A stretch of 64,000 bases of DNA from CCMP332 sp040218795 (GCA_040218795.1 JAVJQT010000005.1:640895-704894); one strand, 5' to 3'; counted from the first letter of the stretch, positions 19,501-28,619 are shown. The notes: generated by a model from the sequence alone, not told the origin. Made by a program: numbers and translations.

Positions 19501-19586
19501 TGGATGATTTCCCCTCTGGCATCTATATCCTTAAAATTGAATTGAGCAATGGAAGAATTTTCAATACGAAGTTTTATAAAAATTAA
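16569..19586 (+). CDS. Secreted M43-type metalloprotease with GEVED, IPT, PKD and T9SS sorting domains
   Basis: A 1005-residue paralogue of the preceding gene. It has a signal peptide (1-21), a prodomain, and a metalloprotease domain with HEAGHWLNLLH (H238, E239, H242, H248). Asn 245 stands where metzincins usually have Gly. The Met-turn is NYMDYGSDN at about 296-304. Then follow a GEVED domain (about 346-490, ending GETEDYGIQV), two IPT/TIG domains (about 494-655), Ig-like segments, a PKD domain (WLWEFGDSTS...QNPVHTY) and a type A T9SS signal (IYPNPADNE...GIYILKIEL). The GEVED and IPT parts probably bind glycans or other surface material. It is likely transcribed alone, since hairpin terminators lie on both sides. 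Confidence 0.92.
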   Translation: MRFKLLLNTSIVLFFSLSLFAQTNPFSESTPLSKDGYRLCYTSELAHEKYNSDPAYRNKVDLENSGLLLNRNASSVPFSDSVIRIPVNFIVVHNGGAENISQAQIESQIRILNESYRKIPGTPGFGNGVDTKIEFFLAQKDPNGNCIDGIERHQSSLTIHNVGPQLSNTFPPMDYTKYLNVYVVTSIGTGGTIGYTYLANNNGGDQFNSIYIAHHAIGDIGTAGTVFPAISSGTVLAHEAGHWLNLLHVFEPQGSCPSGNCATSGDFICDTPPQQSASPNGCNPANSCGTPNNINNYMDYGSDNCFNMFTDDQKSRMQAAITQHRPNLMDSTNAVDAGYYGCLGITYCQSQANNTSGTEIQNMTLTNVTKNTVNECTGYSSFNTTFANVTQDSSYVLSVTTGHCSGGTAPNHEVKAFIDWNRDGDFVDPGEEYLVKALGPAGTGTVSITVPGNAPLDRTGLRIIATDGGVIGPCATYAFGETEDYGIQVLAPPPTITSFAPSSGPIGQLVYVTGDNFTGASSVTFNNTTTAAVTVISDDSLRVNVPANATSGPITVTTPIGSDVSAGSFNVTTQLPTVNTFSPDSGFVGDPVVIFGSNLGTVQQVFFNSTPVTSFTQPQGIEINTTVPPGATTGKIQVQNAVGIATSANDFIVRVPPTTASISGTSQVCDGTSANLTFNLTGTPPFNVVYTDGTNNFTLNNVNSPHVETVNPGIGATTYTIISVSDTNKVVTAPNPAITGNATITVNANPSSASLSGTATICEGDTTSITFNASGGSGPYDISIDNGLGTFNNLQDGAIIVVSPTTSSTYSILSLNDNNGCSTNNFTGSANVNVNAGPDANFNSSINKSIVTFTDLSVGAVSWLWEFGDSTSSTQQNPVHTYLHIGIKNVRLTSTNSNGCIDQITKNLLITEVSGFEGLGEGENINIYPNPADNEVKVDIRLNRAEKVSIDIVSIDGKKMMKIADSKDLDKHIINLNVDDFPSGIYILKIELSNGRIFNTKFYKN

Positions 19587-19610
19587 TTCCCAATTCAGAC
19601 TTTAAAAGAA

Positions 19611-19641
19611 AAGCCTCATTGGATTGCTAATGAGGCTTTTT
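19611..19641 (+). terminator. Rho-independent terminator after the second M43 protease gene
   Basis: A perfect 10-bp stem (AAGCCTCATT with AATGAGGCTT), an 8-base loop and a following T run. It lies 24 bases after the stop codon. Confidence 0.85.
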
Positions 19642-19738
19642 CAATTGTATTGTGGATAGGTATCAGAAAATTAAAGCTTCAATTATATTTTCAAACCTTG
19701 TTTTTATATTTTTACAATTCCTATTTAATAAAAATCGA

Positions 19739-22700
19739 ATGAAATTTAATATTTTACTAAGCTCCTGCTTGTGGATTGCACTTTCAATAAGTGTCCATGG
19801 GCAGTCAAATCCTTTTGCAAAAAATATCCCTTCTCATAACGGGATTCACAGATGCTTTTCTGATCAGATAGCACATGATGAATACAATAATAATCCTGAT
19901 TTCAAATTTGCGATAGATAATGGTTACAGTTTAAATAAAAACAGTAATACTCCTGTCCCAACTCAAAGATTTTCTGATAGTGTAGTACGCATTCCGGTTG
20001 TTTTTCATGTCATTCATAATGGGGGTGCTGAGAATATTTCTCTTAGTCAAATAGAAAGTCAGATTAGAATTCTCAACGAAGATTTCAGAAGAATCCCCGG
20101 AACACTTGGTTATGGATTAGGTGTTGATACCAAAATAGAATTTTTTCTTGCCCAAAAAGACCCCACTGGTAATTGTACAGATGGTGTTGTTCGGGTACAA
20201 AGCAGTTTAACAAACCATACCCCTTCTCAGGCCGCAGCATTAAAAGCATTAAGCTGGTGGGATAATACAAGGTATTTAAATTTCTGGGTAGTCAATACAA
20301 TGGGTGGAGTTCTCGGTTATGCAACATTTCCCGGTGGTTCTCCTGCACTTGACGGAATTGTTTGTGCGGATGAATATGTCGGCGATGAAGGGACATCTTC
20401 GGGAACCGGTCCTTATGGCTTAGGGCGAACAGCTACGCATGAAATCGGCCATTGGTTGCAACTTTATCACACTTTCCAAGGTGGATGTGCAGGAATGAAC
20501 AATTCCAATTGTAATACAGGTGGTGATGAAGTATGTGATACTCCTCCTGTAGCAAGTCCTAATTTCGGATGTCCTACAATAAATTCCTGTGCTGAAAATA
20601 TTACAATTCTAGGTGGAAATGCACCGGATCAGGTTGAAAATTACATGGATTACTCTGATGATCCTTGTTTTAATCTCTTTACTCAGGGTCAATCGATTCG
20701 TATGGATAATGCACTAACACAGTTTAGATCTTTGATGCTGGATTCCATGAATGCGATTAATGCAGGGTTATATGGTTGTCTGGGCATTACCTATTGTAAT
20801 TCCGAAGCTACGGACTCTACAGGAACTGAAATTCGAAATGTTAATATCGAATCATTAAATAATTCTTCTGCAAATAACTGTACCGGATATTCAGACTACA
20901 CAACCAGTTTTCCTTTATTAACACAAGATAGTTCATATACTCTTTCTGTCACAACAGGACACTGTACTAACGGTACTGCTCCAAACCATGAAGTAAAAGC
21001 ATATATCGACTGGGATAGAAATGGAAGTTTTGCAGATATAGGTGAAGAGTATCTGGTAAAAGTAAATGGGCCGGCCGGAACAGGTACGGTTACTGTCACT
21101 GTTCCTTCAAATGCCCCACTCGACAGAACAGGAATGCGGGTAATCGCTACAGATGGCGGTGTAACAGGACCTTGTGCCAGTTATTTAAACGGGGAAACCG
21201 AAGATTATGCCATTCAGGTTCAGGCTCCTCCTCCAAGCATTACCTCATTTAGCCCTAGCTCTGGTACGGTAAACTCAATTGTATTTATAGTTGGAGAAAA
21301 TTTCACCAGTGCAAGTGAAGTAAAGTTCAATAACACGGCAACCAATTTCTTTACAGTACTCAGTGATGACTCAATAAGAGTTAATGTGCCTTTTGGAAGT
21401 ACGACAGGTCCAATTACTGTTACCTCTCCAACAGGAAGTGATGTTAGCGCCGGAATATTTACAATCACAACGCCTCAACCGGCAATCACCAATTTCACAC
21501 CACAAACCGGTCCAATAGGAACTTCCGTATTGATTTTTGGATCAAATCTTGGAACCGTCAACCAGGTAAGGTTTAATGGTGTAGTTGCACCCGGTTTTAG
21601 CCAATCAGGAAATCAGGTAACTGTAAATGTGCCAACTGGAGCAAGTACCGGAAAAATAGAAATTGATAACAATGTGGGTACTGCTCAAAGTGCAAATAAC
21701 TTTGTAGTGACTTTCCCTCCTGTATCAGCAGGTATTTCAGGAACAGCAACCATTTGTGATGGTAACTCCAGCGATTTATCCATAAACCTGGCAGGTACGC
21801 CACCATTTGATATCGTTTATACGGATGGCAGTAACAATTTTAGTTTAAGCAATGTGAATGGTCCATTCCCATTATTGATTCCTGTTTCTCCATCGATTGG
21901 AGCAACAACATACACTATTGTATCTGTCATTGATCAAAATGACACAATCACTGCTCCAGATCCTGCAATTTCAGGAAGTGCAGTAATTACGGTAAATGCA
22001 AATCCGAGTTCAGGATCACTTAGTGGAAGCAGTACTATTTGCGAAGGTGATACAGCAAGTATTACATTTAATGTGCTTGGAGGCACAGGCCCTTATGATA
22101 TCAGCATCAATAATGGCCTTGGCCAAATAAATGGTGTTTCTGATGGTGCCATAATCACTGTGATGCCTTCAATCACAAGCACGTATTCATTACTGTCTTT
22201 GAGCGATGATAATAATTGCAGTACTAGCAACTTCACAGGTTCAGGAACAGTAAATGTTAATGCAGGACCGGATGCCAATTTTACATCCAGTATCAATAAA
22301 AGTACGGTAACTTTCACCGATCAATCCATTGGTGCTGTTTCCTGGTTATGGAATTTTGGAGATTCAACATCTTCCACACAGCAAAATCCTGTACACGTTT
22401 ACAGTCATATAGGAATTAAAAATGTAAAATTGACTTCTACCCATTCAAATGGATGTATTGATGAAATCAGTAAAAACATATTGATTCTCGAAACTACAGG
22501 ATTGTCAGGCTTAGGTATAAATGAGAATATCAATATTTTCCCAAATCCGGCCAATAACAGCTTGAATATTGATCTGATTTTAAATACCCCGGTAAAAGTT
22601 GAAATGGACATTATTTCAATTGAAGGCAAAAAAATGCTCAACATTGCCAACTCTTCTGTATCTGATTCATATAAAATGAATATTGATATTAATGAACTTC

Positions 22701-22774
22701 CAAGTGGGATTTATATTATGAATTTCACTTTGAGCGATGGAAGAATCTTAAATACAAAGTTTTATAAAAACTAA
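19739..22774 (+). CDS. Secreted M43-type metalloprotease with GEVED, IPT, PKD and T9SS sorting domains
   Basis: The third tandem paralogue, 1011 residues from the ATG at 19739. The frame opens earlier, but this ATG gives a signal peptide ending VHGQ and matches the paralogues. The catalytic motif is HEIGHWLQLYH (H234, E235, H238, H244), with Gln 241 in the usual Gly position; the Met-turn is NYMDYSDDP. The rest follows the second protease: GEVED (ending GETEDYAIQV), two IPT/TIG domains, Ig-like segments, PKD (WLWNFGDSTS) and a type A T9SS signal (IFPNPANNS...GIYIMNFTL). The catalytic domain is closer to the first paralogue in its Cys pattern (GGCAGMNNSNC), while the C-terminal half is close to the second. 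Confidence 0.92.
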   Translation: MKFNILLSSCLWIALSISVHGQSNPFAKNIPSHNGIHRCFSDQIAHDEYNNNPDFKFAIDNGYSLNKNSNTPVPTQRFSDSVVRIPVVFHVIHNGGAENISLSQIESQIRILNEDFRRIPGTLGYGLGVDTKIEFFLAQKDPTGNCTDGVVRVQSSLTNHTPSQAAALKALSWWDNTRYLNFWVVNTMGGVLGYATFPGGSPALDGIVCADEYVGDEGTSSGTGPYGLGRTATHEIGHWLQLYHTFQGGCAGMNNSNCNTGGDEVCDTPPVASPNFGCPTINSCAENITILGGNAPDQVENYMDYSDDPCFNLFTQGQSIRMDNALTQFRSLMLDSMNAINAGLYGCLGITYCNSEATDSTGTEIRNVNIESLNNSSANNCTGYSDYTTSFPLLTQDSSYTLSVTTGHCTNGTAPNHEVKAYIDWDRNGSFADIGEEYLVKVNGPAGTGTVTVTVPSNAPLDRTGMRVIATDGGVTGPCASYLNGETEDYAIQVQAPPPSITSFSPSSGTVNSIVFIVGENFTSASEVKFNNTATNFFTVLSDDSIRVNVPFGSTTGPITVTSPTGSDVSAGIFTITTPQPAITNFTPQTGPIGTSVLIFGSNLGTVNQVRFNGVVAPGFSQSGNQVTVNVPTGASTGKIEIDNNVGTAQSANNFVVTFPPVSAGISGTATICDGNSSDLSINLAGTPPFDIVYTDGSNNFSLSNVNGPFPLLIPVSPSIGATTYTIVSVIDQNDTITAPDPAISGSAVITVNANPSSGSLSGSSTICEGDTASITFNVLGGTGPYDISINNGLGQINGVSDGAIITVMPSITSTYSLLSLSDDNNCSTSNFTGSGTVNVNAGPDANFTSSINKSTVTFTDQSIGAVSWLWNFGDSTSSTQQNPVHVYSHIGIKNVKLTSTHSNGCIDEISKNILILETTGLSGLGINENINIFPNPANNSLNIDLILNTPVKVEMDIISIEGKKMLNIANSSVSDSYKMNIDINELPSGIYIMNFTLSDGRILNTKFYKN

Positions 22775-22793
22775 TTAGAATAATTTAATTGAC

Positions 22794-22823
22794 CCGTCAA
22801 TGTTTCATTGGCGGTTTTTTTTT
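22794..22823 (+). terminator. Rho-independent terminator after the third M43 protease gene
   Basis: A 9-bp stem (CCGTCAATG with CATTGGCGG, one G-U pair), loop TTT, then ten T. It lies between converging genes and reads well only on the plus strand. Confidence 0.8.
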
Positions 22824-22832
22824 GCTAGATAC

Positions 22833-23264
22833 TCAATCAAAAAGTCGAATAGAAGCGCTTTTGCTTTCTCCTTCCTTTAATTCAAATGAAGTATTCTCGA
22901 AAGCAGGAGGGCCAAAAGTTCCTTTTACATTATTGTAAAAACCATATGGTTCCGCAGGAGGGCCATAAAGTCTTGTATTTAGTTTGCCGTTTTTATCGAG
23001 ATCGTGAATCACAGAGATCGAATATTTACCCGGAGGAAGTGCGTTAAAACAAACCTCGTTTACACCATTTTGAACCTTGATTGTGATGGCTTTTACCGGT
23101 TTTTCTAAATAGTCATTTTCGTTGTCGAAAACAGCAATGATCAGATCTCCTTCAATTTTTTTAATGCCGGTGACATTTACTTTTAATTGACAATCCTGTG
23201 CTATACCATTTAAATAAATGAAAGAGCAAAACAATGTACAGAAAATTCTTTTGAGGAAAATCAT
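22833..23264 (-). CDS. DUF2141 exported protein
   Basis: A 143-residue protein with a signal peptide (ending LNGIAQ) and one DUF2141 domain. Recognisable family features are the opening strand LKVNVTGI, GDLIIAVFDNENDYLEKP, and the conserved LPPGKYSISVIHDLDKNGKLNT followed by EPYGFYNN and GPPAFENTSFEL. DUF2141 proteins have a beta-sandwich look and are common in Bacteroidota envelopes; their role is not established. It follows lysS by 10 bases on the same strand, but the linkage may be chance. Confidence 0.85.
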   Translation of the reverse strand: MIFLKRIFCTLFCSFIYLNGIAQDCQLKVNVTGIKKIEGDLIIAVFDNENDYLEKPVKAITIKVQNGVNEVCFNALPPGKYSISVIHDLDKNGKLNTRLYGPPAEPYGFYNNVKGTFGPPAFENTSFELKEGESKSASIRLFD

Positions 23265-23274
23265 TTTAAGAAAA

Positions 23275-25002
23275 TCATTCTACCCATTTCTGCACTTCTT
23301 CCTTGCTGGGATTTGAAATATCGAGTTTCAATTTTTTGCGCATCCCACAGAAATCGTTGTGCAGTTTATTTGGATTCATTCCCTTTAAATCTTCAGGCGA
23401 TTCGATGCCAATCTTGTTTAACACTGGAATCCAATCGGATGAGATTCCAATTTTCCTAAAAGCTTCAAGACCTGCTGTTACCTTTGCTTTTTCCGGCTTC
23501 ATTTGAGGAAAAAACAAGACGTCCTGAATTGAATTTGAATTGGTCATCATCATCGCAAGGCGGTCTATCCCGATTCCCAGACCTGCGGTCGGCGGCATTC
23601 CGTATTCCAGGGCCCTGAGGAAATCTTCATCCAGTACCATGGCTTCTTCATCACCCCTTTTGCCCAACTCGAGCTGTTCTTCAAATCGCTGCCTTTGATC
23701 AATTGGATCGTTCAACTCAGAAAAAGCATTGCAAATCTCTTTTCCATTGGCTATAGCTTCGAATCGTTCCACCAAACCTTCTTTGCTTCGGTGCTTTTTG
23801 GCCAAAGGCGACATTTCAATAGGATAATCCGTTATGAAAGTCGGTTGAATTAAATGCGGTTCTACTTTCTCACCAAAAATTTCATCGATGAGTTTGCCTT
23901 TAGCCATGCTGTCATCAACGGGCACTTTCAACGTTCTTGCGGTTTTGCGCAATTCATCCTCACCCATGGCTGAAATGTCAATTTTTGTATACTCTTCAAT
24001 GGCCTCGAACATTGTAAAGCGTTTCCAGGGTGTTTTAAAATCAATGGTATTTTTCCCTACCTGAACTTTGGTATCTCCATGAAGTGCCAGAGCTACCTGC
24101 TCAATCATTTTTTCAGTGAGCTCCATCATCCAGATATAATCTTTATAAGCCACATACAACTCTACTTGCGTGAATTCAGGATTGTGAAAACGCGACATTC
24201 CTTCGTTTCTGAAATCCTTGGAAAATTCATAGACGCCATCAAAGCCTCCGACAATTAGTCTTTTGAGATATAATTCATTGGCTATTCGCAAATAGAGAGT
24301 CATATCCAATGTATTGTGAAATGTTTTAAACGGGCGTGCCGCTGCACCACCGTATAGCGGTTGCAGAATGGGCGTTTCTACTTCCAGATAGCCTTTTTCA
24401 TTTAAAAACTCTCTCATTTTCTGAACCATCTGTGTTCTTTTCAAAAATGCCTCTTTAACCTGTGGATTGACTACAAGGTCAACATATCTCTGACGGTATC
24501 TTTGTTCAGGATCAGTAAATGCATCGTGCTTTTTTATGCTGCCATCTTCTTCCTTGGTTTCCTTTACGATTGGCAAAGGTTTGAGAGACTTTGACAATAC
24601 AGTTAATTCCTTTACATGAATTGAAGTTTCTCCGACCTGTGTTTTAAATACATGGCCTTTGATTCCAATAAAATCACCAAGACTTAAGAGTCTCTTAAAA
24701 ACGGTATTGTAGAGGGCCTTGTCTTCACCCGGGCAAATCTCATCCCTGTTGACATAGATTTGAATTCTGCCTTTGGAATCCTGGATTTCGGCGAAAGAGG
24801 CTTTCCCCATAATCCTTTTGCTCATTATTCGACCTGCGATACTTACAGATTCAAAATCTTTGGACCCTTCCTTGTAATTTTTATGGATTTCGAGGCTATT
24901 GGTATTTACTTCAAATAGTTCAGACGGGAATGGGTTAATTCCCAAATCTATCATTGCTTTCAGGTCTTCCCTGCGTTGTATTTCCTGTTCGCTGAGTGGC
25001 AT
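23275..25002 (-). CDS. lysS: Lysyl-tRNA synthetase, class II
   Basis: This enzyme charges tRNA-Lys with lysine using ATP. The 575-residue protein has an N-terminal OB-fold anticodon-binding domain (about 55-160) and a class II catalytic core with motif 2 (DFRNEGMSRFHNPEFTQ) and motif 3 (GLGIGIDRLAMMMT). The HVFKTQVGE and RYRQRYVDL segments are characteristic. It is longer than the roughly 500 residues of the E. coli enzyme: after LFFPQMKPE there is an added 70-residue tail with a helix-hairpin-helix look (VLNKIGIESPEDLKGMNP), which I know from other Bacteroidota LysRS. Confidence 0.97.
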   Translation of the reverse strand: MPLSEQEIQRREDLKAMIDLGINPFPSELFEVNTNSLEIHKNYKEGSKDFESVSIAGRIMSKRIMGKASFAEIQDSKGRIQIYVNRDEICPGEDKALYNTVFKRLLSLGDFIGIKGHVFKTQVGETSIHVKELTVLSKSLKPLPIVKETKEEDGSIKKHDAFTDPEQRYRQRYVDLVVNPQVKEAFLKRTQMVQKMREFLNEKGYLEVETPILQPLYGGAAARPFKTFHNTLDMTLYLRIANELYLKRLIVGGFDGVYEFSKDFRNEGMSRFHNPEFTQVELYVAYKDYIWMMELTEKMIEQVALALHGDTKVQVGKNTIDFKTPWKRFTMFEAIEEYTKIDISAMGEDELRKTARTLKVPVDDSMAKGKLIDEIFGEKVEPHLIQPTFITDYPIEMSPLAKKHRSKEGLVERFEAIANGKEICNAFSELNDPIDQRQRFEEQLELGKRGDEEAMVLDEDFLRALEYGMPPTAGLGIGIDRLAMMMTNSNSIQDVLFFPQMKPEKAKVTAGLEAFRKIGISSDWIPVLNKIGIESPEDLKGMNPNKLHNDFCGMRKKLKLDISNPSKEEVQKWVE

Positions 25003-25056
25003 AAATTAAATTTTGCGCAAAAGTAATGGTTTAATGCGAAAAAGTGCGCTTTGAAT

Positions 25057-26238
25057 TCAGCTGGCTTGTTTTCTCCTTTTCATTTCACTTATAATCAAAG
25101 ACAGCTCCCTGCTGCTTTGACCGGAGACTGATTTATTTTCCTGAGCTCTTCTTACCAGATAGGGCATTACTTTGTCAATAGGTCCGTAGGGAAGATATTT
25201 TGCCACATTATAACCGGCATTCGCAAGATTAAATGAAATATGATCGCTCATTCCATAGAGTTGCGCAAACCAAAATCGTTTATCCTTGTGTTCAATATTT
25301 TTTTCATCCATCAAGTGTGCCAAGAGCAATGAACTTTTCTCATTATGTGTACCTGCACATACCGTCATAATATCTCTTTTCTCCACGCAAAATCGAAGGC
25401 CATCATCGTACATTTTATCCGTTAGCTCCTTACTTGGGTTAATGGGGTTTTCATAACCCTTCTCTTCTGCTCGATCGGCTTCTTTTTCCATGTATGCACC
25501 TCTTACTAATTTTGCACCTGCAAAGAATCCTTCTTTTCTGGCTGTTTCTTCCAGTTTAATTAATTCTTCCAGACTCTTTTTTCGATACATCTGATAGGTG
25601 ATATGAATTATGCATTTTTCACGGTTGAATTTTCGCATCATTTCCAACACCATTTCATCAACAATTTTTTGAATCCAGGTCTCTTCTGCATCTATCATCA
25701 AAGGCACCTGTGTGTCGTATGCAAAACGACAAATTCTTTCAAACCTCTGTTTTAACTTGATATAGGAATTCTTTTCCGCTTCATTCAACTCTTTTTCCGC
25801 CTGTATTTTTTCCAAAAGTTTAACTGAAGCAATCCCCGAGGTTTTAAATACACTAAAAGGAATATTTTCCTGGTCTTTTGCTTTTTTTATTGTACGGATA
25901 ATTTCTTCTGCCCCCTTGTCAAAACCTTTTTCATTTTTTTCGCCTTCCACAGAATAATCCAAAATTGAACCTATTCCATATTTAGCCAAATTCTCTACAC
26001 TTGAAATTGAATCATTAATGGTTTCACCCCCGCAAAACTGAGCAAATACTGTATTTTTAATTATCCCTTTAACCGGAAGTTTGATTTTCAATGCTTTCAA
26101 CATAATATCCGACCCCATTTTGACTAAAAAATTGGAATTAAATGAAGTGAAAATCCATTTGGCTTTTCTCAGGTCCCAATTTGATTTGGAGGAAAATGCG
26201 ATCGAGGTATTATCGAAATTAAGTTTTGTATCTTTCAT
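25057..26238 (-). CDS. Proline dehydrogenase
   Basis: This FAD enzyme oxidises proline to pyrroline-5-carboxylate. The ATG at 26238 gives 393 residues, the common size of the single-domain Bacteroidota enzyme (the frame opens 21 bases earlier). The N-terminus (NFDNTSIAFSSKSNWDLRKAKW) and the FCGGETI motif are family hallmarks. Core motifs include DAEETWIQ, the barrel strand AKLVRGAYMEKEA, AGTHNEKSS, FAQLYGMSDH and the C-terminal YLVRRAQENKS. It diverges from aroB, a pairing I know from other Bacteroidota genomes. Confidence 0.93.
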   Translation of the reverse strand: MKDTKLNFDNTSIAFSSKSNWDLRKAKWIFTSFNSNFLVKMGSDIMLKALKIKLPVKGIIKNTVFAQFCGGETINDSISSVENLAKYGIGSILDYSVEGEKNEKGFDKGAEEIIRTIKKAKDQENIPFSVFKTSGIASVKLLEKIQAEKELNEAEKNSYIKLKQRFERICRFAYDTQVPLMIDAEETWIQKIVDEMVLEMMRKFNREKCIIHITYQMYRKKSLEELIKLEETARKEGFFAGAKLVRGAYMEKEADRAEEKGYENPINPSKELTDKMYDDGLRFCVEKRDIMTVCAGTHNEKSSLLLAHLMDEKNIEHKDKRFWFAQLYGMSDHISFNLANAGYNVAKYLPYGPIDKVMPYLVRRAQENKSVSGQSSRELSLIISEMKRRKQAS

Positions 26239-26325
26239 AGATAGATATGATTGGACCAAATATATTAAATTTCGGTACGCAGATTAGAACATTAGAACCC
26301 GGATAAGGGTTTTTTATATGCTAAC

Positions 26326-27360
26326 ATGAATGATAATTTAATTTTTTCCAACAGCGTTTCAATCTCCCTTAAACATTTATTTGAAAAGGGTGAATTTAGT
26401 GCTTCTGCAATTTTAGTAGATGAAAACACAGAAAAAAATTGTTTGCATCTGCTTAGCGATCGATTTACAAAAAATATCATAAAAATACCTTCCGGTGAAT
26501 CTTCCAAAACTATATCACATTGCGAAATGATATGGGAGAAAATGACTGAATTTAAACTTGACAGGGATTCTTTGTTGATTAATTTGGGCGGTGGTGTTAT
26601 TTGCGACATCGGAGGTTTTTGCGCTTCTACATTTAAAAGAGGGATCCGCTTTGCGAATGTTCCTACCACCTTATTGGCAATGACGGATGCCGCCATTGGT
26701 GGTAAAACTGGGATTAATTTTGGAAAGTATAAAAATCATATCGGTGCCTTCAACATTGCCGAAGCGGTCATTATAAATCCGGTATTTCTTGAAACCCTCG
26801 AAACCCGACAATTGCGATCCGGATATGGAGAAGTATTAAAACACGCCATTATTGCTGATGCAGAACTTTGGGAACAACTTCATTTTTCTGAAAAAACAAG
26901 GGAAGATTGGGAGCAATTGATCGAAGGCTCTGCTAAGATCAAAAGCGCTATTGTAAATCGGGATTATAAAGAAGAAGGATTGCGAAAAAAATTAAATTTT
27001 GGCCATAGTATCGGCCATCTTCTGGAATCATATCAATTTAATGATGATCCGAAATTTCACGGAGAAGCTATAGCCGAAGGCATGATTATAGAATCATTTC
27101 TTGCCTATCAAATGTATTTACTTTCAGAAAAAGAACTTGGAAGCATTTGCAATCGAATATCTGCCATTTTTGAGCTAAATGCTGTCAGCGACGATTGTCA
27201 AAAGTATGTCCTCGAAAATTTAAACCAGGACAAGAAAAACAAATCCAATAAAAACCTCTTTGTTCTCCCAAAGAAAATTGGTGAAGTATTAATTGATCAG
27301 GAAGTTAAATTGGATGATATTAAAATGGCCATTAGTAATTATAATGACTTTCTTTCATGA
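26326..27360 (+). CDS. aroB: 3-dehydroquinate synthase
   Basis: This is the second step of the shikimate pathway: DAHP to 3-dehydroquinate, using NAD and a divalent metal. The 344-residue protein shows the NAD-binding GGGVICDIGGFCA, the conserved KRGIRFANVPTTLLAMTDAAIGGKTGIN region (given here in part), the phosphate-site segment KNHIGAF, and the metal ligands in GYGEVLKHAII (Glu), LNFGHSIGHLLE (His) and FHGEAIAEGM (His). The stop overlaps the start of the PLP-enzyme gene by four bases (ATGA). Confidence 0.95.
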   Translation: MNDNLIFSNSVSISLKHLFEKGEFSASAILVDENTEKNCLHLLSDRFTKNIIKIPSGESSKTISHCEMIWEKMTEFKLDRDSLLINLGGGVICDIGGFCASTFKRGIRFANVPTTLLAMTDAAIGGKTGINFGKYKNHIGAFNIAEAVIINPVFLETLETRQLRSGYGEVLKHAIIADAELWEQLHFSEKTREDWEQLIEGSAKIKSAIVNRDYKEEGLRKKLNFGHSIGHLLESYQFNDDPKFHGEAIAEGMIIESFLAYQMYLLSEKELGSICNRISAIFELNAVSDDCQKYVLENLNQDKKNKSNKNLFVLPKKIGEVLIDQEVKLDDIKMAISNYNDFLS

Positions 27361-28514
27361 AATCTCTATCTGAAATAATCAACGAAACCGGCGAGTTTGG
27401 TATAGATGATTTTAACAATGTTAGCCCCGGACTTCATCCTTCCAGTAACTATTTTTTCAATACAGTGGAGGAAATGCGAGTGTGTTTGCAAAATGAGCAT
27501 TTGCAACCCTTTTATTCGAGAGGTGTCAACCCCACGCTTAGGATTTTATGTGAAAAAATGGCGGCGCTTGAAAATAAAGACAAAGCCCTGGCTTTTGCTT
27601 CGGGGAGCGCTGCAATCGCAGCTGCTGTAATGAACTCTGTTAAAAAAGGAGACCATGCCATTTGTGTAAAAAACCCATATACCTGGACAAAGCATTTATT
27701 TGAAAATTATCTTCCGAACTACGGTGTTGAATGTACTTTTGTAGATGGCCGGGATCCTGAAAATTTTTCAGAAGCGGTTAAAGAAAATACCAAATTGATT
27801 TTTCTGGAAAGCCCCAATTCATTTTATTTCGATATGCAGGACTTGGAGGCCATTTCATCAATCGCAAAATCGGGAAAGATCACAACAATTCTGGATAATA
27901 GCTATGCCTCTCCGCTCAATCAATGTGCTAATGACTATGGAATTGATATGATTGTCCATTCAGCCACCAAATATATCGGAGGACATAGCGATGCGCTGGG
28001 TGGAATACTTTGTTGCTCGGAGGAAAAATACAAGACATTATTTTCTGCAGAATTTATGACATTGGGTGGAGTTATGTCACCCTGGAACGCCTGGTTAATG
28101 ATTCGAAGTTTAAGAACCCTTGAAATTCGAATGGAAAGGATTTCAAAAACCACTGAAAGCATAGTTAAATTCCTCGAGGGACATGAAAAAGTTGATAAGG
28201 TACTTTATCCGGGTTCAGATACCTACGAACAGAATGAACTTGCCCGAAAATATTTAAAGAAATCGGGCGGGTTATTCACATTAAAACTGAAGACCAGGGA
28301 AATCAATAAAGTGGAAAGGTTTTGCAATCAACTTGAGAAATTCAAATTGGCCTGTTCATGGGGCAGTTATGAGTCATTGATTTTTCCCGCCTGTGTCACT
28401 TATCAGGGTAAAGATAAACCGCTTGAGGACCAAAATAAGATAAGAATGGCCATAGGCCTTGAAGATGAAGATTTATTAATTCAGGATTTAAAGCAATCAT
28501 TTTCGCTTATTTAA
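27357..28514 (+). CDS. Cys/Met-metabolism PLP-dependent enzyme
   Basis: A 385-residue fold-type I PLP enzyme of the trans-sulfuration family (cystathionine gamma-synthase/beta-lyase, methionine gamma-lyase and relatives). Visible are FYSRGVNPT near the start, the cofactor-binding FASGSAAIAA, LDNSYASPL, and the PLP lysine K205 in HSATKYIGGHSD. YSRGVNPT replaces the more common YSRxxNPT. Reaction specificity cannot be decided from the motifs. It overlaps aroB by four bases, so the genes are cotranscribed. Confidence 0.88.
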   Translation: MKSLSEIINETGEFGIDDFNNVSPGLHPSSNYFFNTVEEMRVCLQNEHLQPFYSRGVNPTLRILCEKMAALENKDKALAFASGSAAIAAAVMNSVKKGDHAICVKNPYTWTKHLFENYLPNYGVECTFVDGRDPENFSEAVKENTKLIFLESPNSFYFDMQDLEAISSIAKSGKITTILDNSYASPLNQCANDYGIDMIVHSATKYIGGHSDALGGILCCSEEKYKTLFSAEFMTLGGVMSPWNAWLMIRSLRTLEIRMERISKTTESIVKFLEGHEKVDKVLYPGSDTYEQNELARKYLKKSGGLFTLKLKTREINKVERFCNQLEKFKLACSWGSYESLIFPACVTYQGKDKPLEDQNKIRMAIGLEDEDLLIQDLKQSFSLI

Positions 28515-28611
28515 TAAATTTGACCGCTCAATGAAGAATCCTCCCATTCATTAAACAATATGATAAGTAATTTCATTATTGAATAACTATAAAATTTGCA
28601 TGTAATATCTT

Positions 28612-28619
28612 TAACTTTG
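28612..28619 (+). promoter_or_regulatory. Candidate -7 element before the GEVED/PKD surface-protein gene
   Basis: TAACTTTG matches the Bacteroidota -7 consensus TAnnTTTG exactly. No TTG lies at the expected 17-20 bases upstream. Transcription would start near 28626, which would leave about 30 bases before the ATG at 28657 and none before the GTG at 28627, favouring the ATG. Confidence 0.35.

Noticed and set aside
26296..26315. Small hairpin AACCC/GGGTT with T run before aroB
   Set aside because: The stem is only 5 bp and sits inside the aroB leader, so it is too weak to call a terminator or attenuator.
26292..26696. Open frame antisense to aroB, 134 codons
   Set aside because: It lies opposite the conserved aroB catalytic core, has no recognisable domain and no signal of its own; aroB explains the region.
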